Assembly (NCBI RefSeq): GCF_000325705.1
Contig: NC_019904.1
Span: 1,124,001-1,188,000 of the forward strand
Direction of reading: 5' to 3'
Origin: Echinicola vietnamensis DSM 17526
GTDB lineage: Bacteria > Bacteroidota > Bacteroidia > Cytophagales > Cyclobacteriaceae
DNA: 64,000 nt
In this document: one piece after another, positions 35,294 through 43,600 of the stretch
How positions within the stretch are numbered: position 1 is the first letter of the stretch
How the letters are laid out: each line of letters begins with the position of its first letter
Notes under the pieces: model-generated
Databases searched by the model: none
Seen by the model: the letters and a program-made list of their open reading frames with translations, nothing else
What the model was told of the DNA's origin: nothing
Translations under genes and position numbers: made by a program

Positions 35294-36058
35294 ATGACCA
35301 CCACTATTGAATACACCGATCAGGGGCATGGTAAGCCCGTCATTTTTATCCATGGCTTTTGTCAGACCAAGGAAATGTGGAAAAAATTCATTGAGGTTTT
35401 TTCCGGCAGATACCGTGTACTCTGCCCTGATTTACCAGGATTTGGCGAGTCTCGTTGGTATGAAGAAAGCATCTCCCTGGAGCAGACCGCCGAAATGCTT
35501 AGAGATTGGATAGACACATTAGGGTTGGAAAAACCAGTGGTCATCGGCCATTCTTTGGGCGGCTATGTGGCCTTGGCCTTGGCCGAGCTGATGGGAGAAA
35601 AACTTGGTGGACTGGGGCTTTTTCATTCTACGGCCTTTGCCGATGACGAGGAAAAAGTCGGTGTACGCAACCGCACCCTTACCTTTGTGCAGAAACACGG
35701 TGTCAAGGTATTTGTAGACTCCTTCGTGCCTCCCTTGTTCACCGAAGCCCATCGTGAATCCATGAAACCCATCATCCGGGAAGTGGTCCAAATCGCTCAT
35801 AAAACTACCTTTGAAGGATTGGTTTCTTTTACCAAGGCCATGCGTGACCGCAAGGACCGCATGGATGTACTACGTGACTTTAAAGGCAAAAAACTGATGA
35901 TAGCAGGCGTCCTTGATGGGGCAGTTACCATAGAAGCCAGCAGGAAACACCAAGGGTATGTAGACCATTATCACGAACTTCCTGATGCCGGACACATGGG
36001 GATGTTTGAACAGCCAGCAGAAACCGTGGAGATGATTAGTGATTTTTTGGCCATTTAA
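35294..36058 (+). CDS. alpha/beta fold hydrolase
   Basis: A 254-residue alpha/beta hydrolase. 'VIFIHGFCQTKEMWKKF' (residues 16-32) is the oxyanion-hole strand. The nucleophile elbow GHSLGG is near residue 85-90, an acid is expected near 'VLDGAVTIEA', and the catalytic His lies in 'PDAGHMGMFEQP' near residue 237. It is cytoplasmic, with no signal peptide. The substrate is unknown, since this fold covers esterases, lactonases and haloperoxidase-like enzymes. It starts 99 bp after dxs on the same strand. Confidence 0.9.
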   Translation: MTTTIEYTDQGHGKPVIFIHGFCQTKEMWKKFIEVFSGRYRVLCPDLPGFGESRWYEESISLEQTAEMLRDWIDTLGLEKPVVIGHSLGGYVALALAELMGEKLGGLGLFHSTAFADDEEKVGVRNRTLTFVQKHGVKVFVDSFVPPLFTEAHRESMKPIIREVVQIAHKTTFEGLVSFTKAMRDRKDRMDVLRDFKGKKLMIAGVLDGAVTIEASRKHQGYVDHYHELPDAGHMGMFEQPAETVEMISDFLAI

Positions 36059-36256
36059 CATTTTACGGGCCGTAAGTATCTGCAAACACAGGACTCCCAA
36101 AAACTACCGCACAGCAAACTTATTTTTTCCACAGATCTTTAGCCGCTGTTCATCTGGGCCTGGATAGGGTAGCGCACTTTTGCCATTCCTCCACACAAGT
36201 TTAAGCCAAACCATCAATCGATCAAGGACTTAACCAGTGAAACAAATCAATCATTC

Positions 36257-36292
36257 TTTGGAACTTAATCCTTTTTATCGTAATATTGCGAT
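36257..36292 (+). promoter_or_regulatory. ars operon promoter and ArsR operator
   Basis: TTTG (36257-36260), 20 bp, then TAATATTG (36281-36288; one base off TAnnTTTG) form a promoter 22 bp before the arsR ATG. The -7 box lies inside a 16-bp near-perfect palindrome ATCGTAATATTGCGAT (36277-36292), a fitting operator for an ArsR-type repressor. Confidence 0.65.
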
Positions 36293-36310
36293 ATAACAAT
36301 TAATACAGCT

Positions 36311-36640
36311 ATGGGAATCTCCAAGACAGACATCTTTTCTGAAGAGCAAAATGCCATTGCCACTTATGCCAAGGTAATTGGACATCCTGCCAGGGTGGCC
36401 ATTTTGCAGCATCTATTCCATATCAATACCTGTGTTTGCGGTGATTTGGTATTAGAGATTGGGTTGGCGCAAGCGACCATCTCCCAACACCTCAGGGAAC
36501 TTAAACAGCTTGGTTTGATCAAAGGAAATGTGGAAGGCACCAGTGTTTGCTATTGCATCCATAAAGAAAACTGGTTGAAGATGAAGAAAACCATGATGCC
36601 TTTTTTGGATCAGGATATCCCAAGTCAGGACTGTTGTTAA
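36311..36640 (+). CDS. arsR: ArsR-family arsenic-responsive repressor
   Basis: A 109-residue winged-helix protein. The helix-turn-helix reads 'GDLVLEIGLAQATISQHLRELKQLGLI' (residues 44-70). A C-x-C pair at residues 41 and 43 (NTCVCGDL) matches the As(III)/Sb(III) site in the third helix of ArsR, and a terminal Cys-Cys adds ligands. It presumably represses the operon until arsenite binds. It overlaps no neighbour and is 31 bp before the DUF6428 gene. The palindrome over its promoter supports autoregulation. Confidence 0.93.
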   Translation: MGISKTDIFSEEQNAIATYAKVIGHPARVAILQHLFHINTCVCGDLVLEIGLAQATISQHLRELKQLGLIKGNVEGTSVCYCIHKENWLKMKKTMMPFLDQDIPSQDCC

Positions 36641-36671
36641 ATAAATTTCAACCCCTTAAAGCAAAGAAGCC

Positions 36672-37136
36672 ATGAAACTATCAGCCGTAAAATCAGCTTT
36701 ACACAATTTGGATAAAATCGGTTTTAAGCTTCCCGACGGAAGTCTAGTGCCGCGTCATTTCCATGTTACTGAAGTTGGTAAAGTTTCCAAACACTTTATC
36801 GACTGTGGTGGGACCGTCCGCCAAGAGGAAGTGGTCTCCTTCCAGCTTTGGAATGCAGATGACTATGATCACCGACTCCACCCCGAGAAGCTGATGCACA
36901 TTATTGCGCTTTCTGAGAAAACGTTGGATTTGCCTGATGCGGAAATCGAGGTAGAATACCAAGGAGAAACCATTGGCAAATTCGGGCTGGAATTTGACGG
37001 TACCCACTTTATCTTGACGACGAAGCAGACGGATTGCCTGGCCAAGGATCAATGTGGCATTCCTGCGGAAAAGCCCAAGATAAGAATATCTACCAACCCA
37101 TCCGGAACGTGTACTCCTGGTGGCAACTGCTGTTAA
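36672..37136 (+). CDS. DUF6428 family protein in the arsenic operon
   Basis: A 154-residue soluble protein. 'KIGFKLPDGSLVPRHFHVTEVGKVSKHFIDCGGTVRQE' shown at residues 16-53 and 'LHPEKLMHIIALSEKTL' are the DUF6428 signature, a family mostly met beside arsR genes. The C-terminus is rich in cysteine (DCLAKDQCG... then GTCTPGGNCC), which suggests binding of a soft metal or metalloid. No enzyme motif is visible. It lies between arsR and the phosphatase gene with gaps of 31 and 12 bp. Confidence 0.85.
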   Translation: MKLSAVKSALHNLDKIGFKLPDGSLVPRHFHVTEVGKVSKHFIDCGGTVRQEEVVSFQLWNADDYDHRLHPEKLMHIIALSEKTLDLPDAEIEVEYQGETIGKFGLEFDGTHFILTTKQTDCLAKDQCGIPAEKPKIRISTNPSGTCTPGGNCC

Positions 37137-37148
37137 CATAAAAGAACG

Positions 37149-37787
37149 ATGAACAAGAACCACATGCTTTTGGAAGCGCTGAATGCATCCATAACCGAGG
37201 TAAGTAGCCTGCCTATTTCCGAGGATCGCAAACAAATACTTGTCCCATTGGTGGAGTATATCCAGCGCAAATCAGAAAATTGCGAGTCCATACAACTCAA
37301 TTTTATCTGTACCCATAATTCCAGAAGGAGTCATTTGGCCCAGACCTGGGCCCAAGTAATGGCTTACTATTGGGACATCCCGCAGGTCACCTGTTATTCA
37401 GGTGGGACAGCAGCCACAGCCTTATTTCCTACCGTAGCAGAGACCCTTTCCAACCAAGGTTTTAAGGTAACCAAGTTACAGGATGAAGGGTCAAATCCCG
37501 TTTACAGCCTAAAATATGCCGGCAATGCCCATCCGGTGATAGGGTTTTCCAAAAAGTGGGATGATACGTTTAATCCCGATGCGGATTTTGCCGCGATCAT
37601 GACCTGTTCACAGGCGGATGAAGGATGTCCTTTTATTGCAGGTGCAGCGCAACGGATGGCCATTACTTATGAAGACCCCAAAGCTTTTGACGGCACTGCC
37701 GAACAATCCAAAAAGTATTTGGAACGGAGCCTTCAGATCGCCTCAGAAATGTATTATGTATTCTCCAACATCAACAAGCAATCATGA
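37149..37787 (+). CDS. arsC: arsenate reductase / low-molecular-weight protein-tyrosine-phosphatase-like protein
   Basis: A 212-residue protein with the P-loop C-x5-R at Cys54 ([14 protein letters not shown]), the signature of LMW-PTP-type arsenate reductases. Two further cysteines in '[11 protein letters not shown]' (about residues 157-163) fit the resolving pair of thioredoxin-linked enzymes. It would reduce arsenate to arsenite, the substrate of the Acr3 pump encoded next. Its stop overlaps the acr3 start by 4 bp (ATGA). The N-terminal 48 residues form an extra helical part. Confidence 0.9.
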   Translation: MNKNHMLLEALNASITEVSSLPISEDRKQILVPLVEYIQRKSENCESIQLNFICTHNSRRSHLAQTWAQVMAYYWDIPQVTCYSGGTAATALFPTVAETLSNQGFKVTKLQDEGSNPVYSLKYAGNAHPVIGFSKKWDDTFNPDADFAAIMTCSQADEGCPFIAGAAQRMAITYEDPKAFDGTAEQSKKYLERSLQIASEMYYVFSNINKQS

Positions 37788-38827
37788 GTACCGGTAAAAA
37801 GCTGAGTTTTCTGGACAAAAACCTTACCCTATGGATCTTTGTGGCCATGGTAATCGGAGTAGGCATTGGCTTTTATTTTCCCTCATTTCCTGAAAAGGTA
37901 CAATCCCTGAGCCATGGAAGCACCAATATTCCTATAGCCATAGGACTGATCCTGATGATGTATCCGCCATTGGCCAAGGTAAATTACTCCTTGCTGCCCA
38001 AGGTCTTCCAAAACACCAAAATCCTATCGATCTCCCTTCTCCTAAACTGGATCATCGGTCCTGTTTTGATGTTCTTTCTTGCCATCTTTTTCTTGCGGGA
38101 CTATCCTGAATACATGGTTGGTTTGATCCTCATTGGATTGGCGCGGTGCATTGCGATGGTGTTGGTCTGGAATGATCTGGCAGAGGGGAGCAGTGAGTAC
38201 GGTGCTGGATTGGTCGCGCTGAACAGCATTTTCCAAGTCTTTTTTTACAGCTTTTATGCATGGCTGTTTATTACCGTCCTGCCGCCATATTTTGGTTTTG
38301 ACGGTGTCTTGGTGGATATTTCTATCCAGACCATTGCAGAGAGTGTGGCCATTTATCTTGGAATTCCCTTTTTAATGGGAATTTTGAGCCGTTACTTTCT
38401 GATCCGAGCAAAGGGAGAAGAATGGTACACGCATGCGTTTATACCGGCCATCTCACCGATGACCCTGGTGGCCTTGCTGTTTACCATCATCGTGATGTTC
38501 TCGCTAAAGGGTGAACTCATCATGGAACTTCCCGGAGATGTCGTCGTCATCGCTATTCCACTGTTAGTTTACTTCACTTTGATGTTTATCATCGGTTTCT
38601 TTGTCACCAAGGCTATGGGAGCCAGTTATGACAAGACGGCCGCAGTGGCCTTTACCGCAGCAGGAAATAACTTCGAGCTGGCCATTGCGGTGGCCATTGC
38701 AGTTTTTGGGCTGAATTCAGGACAGGCCTTTACGGGCGTTATCGGCCCATTGATAGAAGTGCCGGCGTTGATCCTGCTCGTAAGGGTCGCATTCTGGCTA
38801 CGTAAAAAGTATTATTCTTTCAAGTGA
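37784..38827 (+). CDS. arsB: ACR3 family arsenite efflux transporter
   Basis: A 347-residue membrane protein with ten hydrophobic helices, the usual ACR3 size. The conserved Cys in '[16 protein letters not shown]' (about residues 118-133) is the one needed for arsenite transport in ACR3 pumps. '[24 protein letters not shown]' is the second signature. It exports arsenite across the inner membrane. It is the last gene of the ars operon and its start overlaps arsC. The name arsB is often used for this family although it is unrelated to classical ArsB; acr3 is the alternative. Confidence 0.94.
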   Translation: MSTGKKLSFLDKNLTLWIFVAMVIGVGIGFYFPSFPEKVQSLSHGSTNIPIAIGLILMMYPPLAKVNYSLLPKVFQNTKILSISLLLNWIIGPVLMFFLAIFFLRDYPEYMVGLILIGLARCIAMVLVWNDLAEGSSEYGAGLVALNSIFQVFFYSFYAWLFITVLPPYFGFDGVLVDISIQTIAESVAIYLGIPFLMGILSRYFLIRAKGEEWYTHAFIPAISPMTLVALLFTIIVMFSLKGELIMELPGDVVVIAIPLLVYFTLMFIIGFFVTKAMGASYDKTAAVAFTAAGNNFELAIAVAIAVFGLNSGQAFTGVIGPLIEVPALILLVRVAFWLRKKYYSFK

Positions 38828-38837
38828 AAAAGAAGAG

Positions 38838-38920
38838 TGGCATGCGGATCACAGGCGCTACCAGACGATCACGGATGGTTTCCAATGATAATCTGCGAGG
38901 GCGGTACTATCCGCATGCCA
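38838..38920. terminator. long inverted repeat between the ars operon and the TonB receptor gene
   Basis: TGGCATGCGGAT (38838-38849) and ATCCGCATGCCA (38909-38920) are perfect 12-bp complements, 59 bp apart. They sit between convergent genes, so a shared terminator or mRNA-stabilising hairpin is likely. There is no strong T-run on the plus side. Confidence 0.45.
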
Positions 38921-38931
38921 TTTAAGCCTTT

Positions 38932-41319
38932 TTAGAACTTCACATTTACCCCCGCCATAAAATTGGTTCCGGCCATGGGGTAGTAATAGTTTTCCGTGAC
39001 CAATTCCTTGCCGGCACCACCGGGCACAAAATAGCTAAAGGTGTATCCATTCGGCTCATACATTACATCAAAGACATTGTTTACCTTCACATTGAATTCC
39101 AAGGCCCTGAGGAACCTTGGCCGAAGGGTATAGGCAAACCGGATGTCATTGGTAAAGAAGGCATCCAATTTTCGGCCATCGTTTTGGGTATTGTCCAAGT
39201 ACTGGTCATCCACATACTTGGCCACCCAGCTGATCTCCATGTTTTTTACGGGATGGAAATCCAGCATTGCAGAGCCTACGATGTTAGGGGAGAAGGCAAT
39301 GTCCGTATCTTCGTAGGTAAACGACTCCTGCTGAAATTCTTCGGTGGAATAGTCGTCCACATATTCGGTAAAGGTGTCGATCTTATTTCGGCTGAAAGCT
39401 ATATTTCCCCCCAAAGTCCATTTAGGGGATAGCTTCACCGCCCCGTCCAGCTCAATGCCGGCGCGATAAGAGTTATCCACATTTTCCCGGATGTAGGCAC
39501 CCACATCGTTAATTTGGCCCGTAAGGATCAATTGGTCCTTATAGCCCATGTAATAAAAATTGGCCGAATAGCTAACATTGCCTTTTTGGGCCCTGATGCC
39601 AGCCTCCACATTATGCAAGCGTTCCGGTCGTGGAATTTCGGTGATAGGATTGTCCGTAAAGTCACTTCTCACAGGTTCGCGATTGGCCACAGCATAGGAA
39701 GCGTACCAGGTTTCGCCTTTCCCGGACTCATAGCTAATCCCCACCTTCGGATTAAAGAAATCATAATGCTGCGCCCCGTCCACGATGCGGCGGTCATCAT
39801 TGATGCCTTTAAAGCGGTAATCGATTTGCCTGAACTGTAAGTCCCCAAACAAGTAAAGTCGGTCTGCTACTTCATAGGTGGCTTTGGCATAAATATTTCG
39901 ATCATCCTTTACAGCATTGTTATCGTAATAGCGATCCCGGATATCCGTTTCTCCAGCGATCCTTGCCCAGATGATTTCACCGAAGTGATCTCCATCATAG
40001 CGGTTGGCTCCACCTCCCAAGATCACATCCCAACGACCATCATCCGACACGTAGTTCAGTGAAAAAACTCCACCAAAGAAATCATTGTCCAGCCACCTTC
40101 TTCGGATGATATCGGTACTTTCGATGGTTTCATTGCCGATCACGACAGGATCCAGGCCATAGCTGGCATAGTCATCATCCTCACGGAATTGTTCATAATA
40201 TCCGCGGCCGTAGGTATAATGCAGGGCAGCATGGGCTTTCCAGTTTTGACCGTACTTTCCAGTATAGATAAACTGGTAGTGGTCCTGCTGGTAATTATCG
40301 GTTTCATTGTCGTACGTGTAGTAGTTAAAGGTCCGGTCAGTTTCCAACTTATCTTCTGGAAGGCCATACCAGGCTTGATAGGTTTTCTCTTTACCTGAAA
40401 ATACGTTGACCTTGAAGACATGATTATCGCCATAGTACCCGCCCGACAAGAAATAGGATTTTAGATCTGATGAGGCCCTGTCCACATATCCATCCGACTT
40501 GATCTGGGAGAGGCGTGCATCCACCGCCCAACGATCATTCAGCAGGCCAGAGCCCGCCTGCACGGTATATTTTTGGGAATTGAAAGAGCCAAAAGAAGTG
40601 GCCACTTCACCGTAAGCCTCCTCTTTTTTGGTATCCGTTTGGATGTTCATGCTGGCCCCGAATGTGGCCGCACCGTTGGTGGAGGTTCCCACGCCTCGCT
40701 GGATTTGGATATTGTCTACCGAACTGGCAAAATCGGGCATATTTACCCAAAAGACCCCATGGGATTCCGCATCATTGAGTGGAATACCGTTCACGGTGAC
40801 ATTAATCCTGGTCTGGTCAGATCCTCTAATCCTCAGCCCCGTATAACCGATTCCAGCTCCAGCATCGGAATTGGTGACCACCGAAGGGGTATTGTTAAGC
40901 AAGAAGGGGATATCCTGTCCCAAATTGTTTTTGGCAATATCCTCCTTGGTGACGGTGGAAAAGGTAGTTGGCGTGGTTTCCGAAGCCCGAGTGGCCGAAA
41001 CGATAAATTCCTCGGTCAGCAATGCATTCGGTTCCAACAAGATTTCCAGTCGTGGACTTTGGGCTTCTACTGTTTGTACATGAGCCTCGTATCCCACATA
41101 GGAAACCTTGAGCTGGTAATTCCCGGAAGGAACATTTTTGATGGTAAAAGTACCGTTTAGGTCAGCAGTGGCTCCTCTACCCGTGCCTTCCAAAATGACA
41201 TTGGCACCGATAAGCGGTTCGCCGGTTTCGGCATCCTTTACGGTACCGGTAAGTTGATGTTGCGCCATAGCACAAATCCCTGTCAGCAGCCATGCTGCAA
41301 TCAGCAATAAAGTTTTCAT
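38932..41319 (-). CDS. TonB-dependent outer-membrane receptor, probably for thiamine or a precursor
   Basis: A 795-residue protein from the ATG at 41319. The signal peptide is MKTLLLIAAWLLTGICAMAQ, followed by a carboxypeptidase-regulatory-like domain ('HQLTGTVKDAETGEPLIGANVILEG'), a plug ('NIQIQRGVGTSTNGAATFGASMNI' near residue 205) and a barrel ending 'MAGTNFMAGVNVKF'. The leader contains a TPP riboswitch, which is the evidence for thiamine: when the cell has enough TPP, the receptor is shut off. No inner-membrane thiamine transporter lies next to it. The gene stands alone, ending at the inverted repeat 38838-38920. Confidence 0.92.
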   Translation of the reverse strand: MKTLLLIAAWLLTGICAMAQHQLTGTVKDAETGEPLIGANVILEGTGRGATADLNGTFTIKNVPSGNYQLKVSYVGYEAHVQTVEAQSPRLEILLEPNALLTEEFIVSATRASETTPTTFSTVTKEDIAKNNLGQDIPFLLNNTPSVVTNSDAGAGIGYTGLRIRGSDQTRINVTVNGIPLNDAESHGVFWVNMPDFASSVDNIQIQRGVGTSTNGAATFGASMNIQTDTKKEEAYGEVATSFGSFNSQKYTVQAGSGLLNDRWAVDARLSQIKSDGYVDRASSDLKSYFLSGGYYGDNHVFKVNVFSGKEKTYQAWYGLPEDKLETDRTFNYYTYDNETDNYQQDHYQFIYTGKYGQNWKAHAALHYTYGRGYYEQFREDDDYASYGLDPVVIGNETIESTDIIRRRWLDNDFFGGVFSLNYVSDDGRWDVILGGGANRYDGDHFGEIIWARIAGETDIRDRYYDNNAVKDDRNIYAKATYEVADRLYLFGDLQFRQIDYRFKGINDDRRIVDGAQHYDFFNPKVGISYESGKGETWYASYAVANREPVRSDFTDNPITEIPRPERLHNVEAGIRAQKGNVSYSANFYYMGYKDQLILTGQINDVGAYIRENVDNSYRAGIELDGAVKLSPKWTLGGNIAFSRNKIDTFTEYVDDYSTEEFQQESFTYEDTDIAFSPNIVGSAMLDFHPVKNMEISWVAKYVDDQYLDNTQNDGRKLDAFFTNDIRFAYTLRPRFLRALEFNVKVNNVFDVMYEPNGYTFSYFVPGGAGKELVTENYYYPMAGTNFMAGVNVKF

Positions 41320-41359
41320 GATCAAAATTGATTAAGCTGGTTAAACATCAGTGCCGTCC

Positions 41360-41366
41360 AGGGGTG
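41360..41366 (-). promoter_or_regulatory. candidate switching element of the TPP riboswitch
   Basis: On the minus strand CACCCCT (41366-41360) is exactly complementary to AGGGGTG at the 5' side of the aptamer (41487-41481). It lies about 50 nt after the aptamer and 40 nt before the ATG, in a good position to compete with aptamer folding. Confidence 0.4.
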
Positions 41367-41415
41367 ACGACCCTATTCGTTGTTTACCCGAAGTTCCATA
41401 AATATGGAAATCGCA

Positions 41416-41490
41416 TTTCCCTTCGCCGGCACTACCCGGATCAGGTAATATGGGTATGATCTCAGCCCGTAATTTTTGGGCACCCCTAAT
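41416..41490 (-). ncRNA. TPP (thiamine pyrophosphate) riboswitch
   Basis: Read on the minus strand the THI-box parts come in order: AGGGGTGCCC, GGGCTGAGATCATACCC, ACCTGATCCGGGTAGTGCC, then GGCGAAGGGA. The conserved CTGAGA and CCTGATC...GGCGAAGGGA loops are intact. It ends about 97 nt before the TonB-receptor start codon. Binding of TPP should reduce receptor expression. Confidence 0.95.
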
Positions 41491-41683
41491 TCGATCTGTT
41501 CTTGCTGCAAAGGTAGAAGGATTATGGAAAAAGAAAAAACAACTCTAATTGGTATTTTACTCAACAGTTAATGGCCAATTTTCCACACTGACCATTATCG
41601 GCCGCAGGCAAGCTAGCACCTTTCTCTTTTGCTTTTCATCTCAACACTTCAATTAATATGGTACAAGACACTTTTTTATTGGT

Positions 41684-41710
41684 CTACAAAATAGCAGCAT
41701 TAATTGCGTT
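41684..41710 (+). repeat. upstream block shared by the two paralogous lipoprotein genes (copy 1)
   Basis: CTACAAAATAGCAGCATTAA and TTGCG here correspond to TTACAAAATACTCACATTGA and TTGCG at 43512-43534. The block lies 85 bp before the first lipoprotein gene and 62 bp before the second, so the duplication probably included control sequence. Confidence 0.5.
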
Positions 41711-41794
41711 TATAACCGGTATAATTTACCTTTAATAGGTACGGGGTTGGCATTGTGTTTGCCTATTCCAATCCGAAAACTAAACCAACTATTT

Positions 41795-42604
41795 ATGATA
41801 AGAAAGCCAATAGGATTCTTACTAGCAGCTATGGTGATGTTTGCGTCATGCAACAACGACGAAGCGCCAATGCCACAGCAATCAGAAAAGCCTGCATTGC
41901 CTCCTGAAGCCAGCATGGCTCCGGACATGACGATGTTTGATGATGAAGGCCAAGAGCAAGCCCGGCTTTCCGCAGTGACCAATTGGGCATACGCTGCGGT
42001 AAATGTAGGGGTGTATTCTTCCATCCTTTATTCACACTTGGTCGTTCCGGTGACAGCTTTTAAAGCCACCATTGGCACAGAAGCTTCTTTTGATGAAGAG
42101 GCAGGTCTTTGGGTATGGGAGAAGGATTTTGATGTAGAAGGTCATGGGTCATATGACATCCGCCTTACCGCTAATGTCCAAGATGAAAACGTAAACTGGA
42201 TGGGGTATATTTCTGGTGAAGGAAATGTGGATAACTTCGTTTGGTTCACCGGCACTTCTAATGTGACGGGCGAAGCTGGCTATTGGGAGTTATTCGAATC
42301 GCCGGAGTCTCCTTCGGTTTGGCTATCCAATGCTTGGGAATATGACAAAGAAACCGGCAACGGGTCGACCACCTTTAATGTAGAAAAAGAAGGAGATAAT
42401 CTTGGCAGTTCTATTACATACCGCATTGATAATGATATGGAGATGGACAGAAGTGTCATCATTTCCAACACCTCTCTGGATAATGAAATCTTGGTAAATT
42501 GGAGCAAAGCAGACAAATATGGGCAAGTAAAAAGTGAAAGCCACTTTGAGAGCAGCGCCTATTTTTGCTGGGATGCCAACCTTCAAAATATAAGTTGCGA
42601 ATAA
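41795..42604 (+). CDS. hypothetical lipoprotein, paralog 1
   Basis: A 269-residue lipoprotein from the ATG at 41795 (MIRKPIGFLLAAMVMFASC, lipobox FAS-C). The mature protein starts with 'LPPEASMAPDMTMFDDE' and shares 'SNWAYAALNIGVYS'-type text with its neighbour. Near the end are two cysteines in 'YFCWDANLQNISCE', possibly a disulfide. It is predicted to be mostly beta strands and anchored to the outer membrane. I do not recognise a named family. It has its own terminator at 42631-42668. The second paralog begins 1 kb further on with repeat material in between. Confidence 0.8.
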   Translation: MIRKPIGFLLAAMVMFASCNNDEAPMPQQSEKPALPPEASMAPDMTMFDDEGQEQARLSAVTNWAYAAVNVGVYSSILYSHLVVPVTAFKATIGTEASFDEEAGLWVWEKDFDVEGHGSYDIRLTANVQDENVNWMGYISGEGNVDNFVWFTGTSNVTGEAGYWELFESPESPSVWLSNAWEYDKETGNGSTTFNVEKEGDNLGSSITYRIDNDMEMDRSVIISNTSLDNEILVNWSKADKYGQVKSESHFESSAYFCWDANLQNISCE

Positions 42605-42630
42605 TCACCTCTATGACGTGGTCCACGAAA

Positions 42631-42668
42631 AAGGCGAAAGGATATCAGTTCCTTTCGCCTTCTTTTTT
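42631..42668 (+). terminator. rho-independent terminator of lipoprotein paralog 1
   Basis: AAGGCGAAAGGA and TCCTTTCGCCTT pair as an 11-12-bp stem followed by CTTTTTTT. It begins 27 bp after the stop codon. Confidence 0.93.
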
Positions 42669-42699
42669 TATCCCTCCACATGGATCAAAGAATAACGGA

Positions 42700-43175
42700 T
42701 CAAGCTACAACCTTGGGGACTGGCAGTTTGCTTCATGATAAAACCAGGATCAAGCCGAAAAGTTGGGGTGTAGCCTATTTCGATGGGTAAATATCATTTT
42801 TGCCATCTTTGGTTCTATTTGGCCACGGATGAACACTGATAAACACAGATAGAATGCTTAAGAAATGGCAAATCAATGTTCATATCTTTTATCCGCGGCT
42901 TACATGAATTTAAATGTTAACGATGCCCCTGCCTTTGGCTATGAAGAGGACCTCTCGGCAAACCTTGGATTTATCCAGTCCATAGATGTAATAGCATCCT
43001 TTTTAATAAAGCTGCCCCCAGAAATATTGCTTGATCCTAAAACCACGGATAAATAAAAATAGCACGAAGGTCCAAAGTCACCAAGTGGAGGCTGTAACCT
43101 GGACATGAAGGAATTGATCATTGCTGTGTGCCTTAGAGCCTTGGTGGCTTATCATGGTTCCGATAACCAAAGAAG
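42700..43175. repeat. mosaic repeat copy between the lipoprotein genes
   Basis: It contains GGATCAAGCCGAAAAGTTGG, GCCTATTTCGATGGGTAAAT, CCACGGATGAACACTGATAA and TCTCGGCAAACCTTGGAT, and ends with GAAATATTGCTTGATCC, matching one unit of the 25.4-kb array with divergence. A further outer part (CGGATCAAGCTACAACC at 42698) is inverted at 62330-62355. From 43176 to 43510 nothing recognisable is seen. Confidence 0.8.
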
Positions 43176-43511
43176 TTTTTGGCCATCAGAAATATTACTG
43201 TTCCATGAAAAGGGAAAGGTACGAGGGATATTGAAAAGGATATAGTAGCTGGTAAAAGGTGCTAAAGCTCAAAACACCAAGAGCTATTTGCTGGATTTCT
43301 GTAAAAACCTGTCATGTTTCATCCATAAACTTCTTCTTATAAGTAAGCCTATATGCAGCCAAAAGAAGATCCAATGCATCCCATAAATCCCAATCCAGAT
43401 GAAGCTAAGCACCCTATATTTTTAGAATAAAAACCCCATAAAACAGTAACAAACACCCCAAATAGTCATTTTATACAATTTATTAGCCACAAAACACATT
43501 TTATTATATTT

Positions 43512-43539
43512 ACAAAATACTCACATTGATTGCGATTTT
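43512..43539 (+). repeat. upstream block shared by the two lipoprotein genes (copy 2)
   Basis: TTACAAAATACTCACATTGA and TTGCGATT match the block at 41684-41710. It is the only clear similarity upstream of the two genes. Confidence 0.5.
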
Positions 43540-43600
43540 TGGTGTCATCATCTACTTTTATAGAACATCAACACGATCCACTACCAAACCACTTTCACCC

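Noticed and set aside
41373..41564. A 63-codon minus-strand frame before the thiamine receptor
   Set aside because: It runs straight through the TPP riboswitch, whose conserved bases explain the sequence better.
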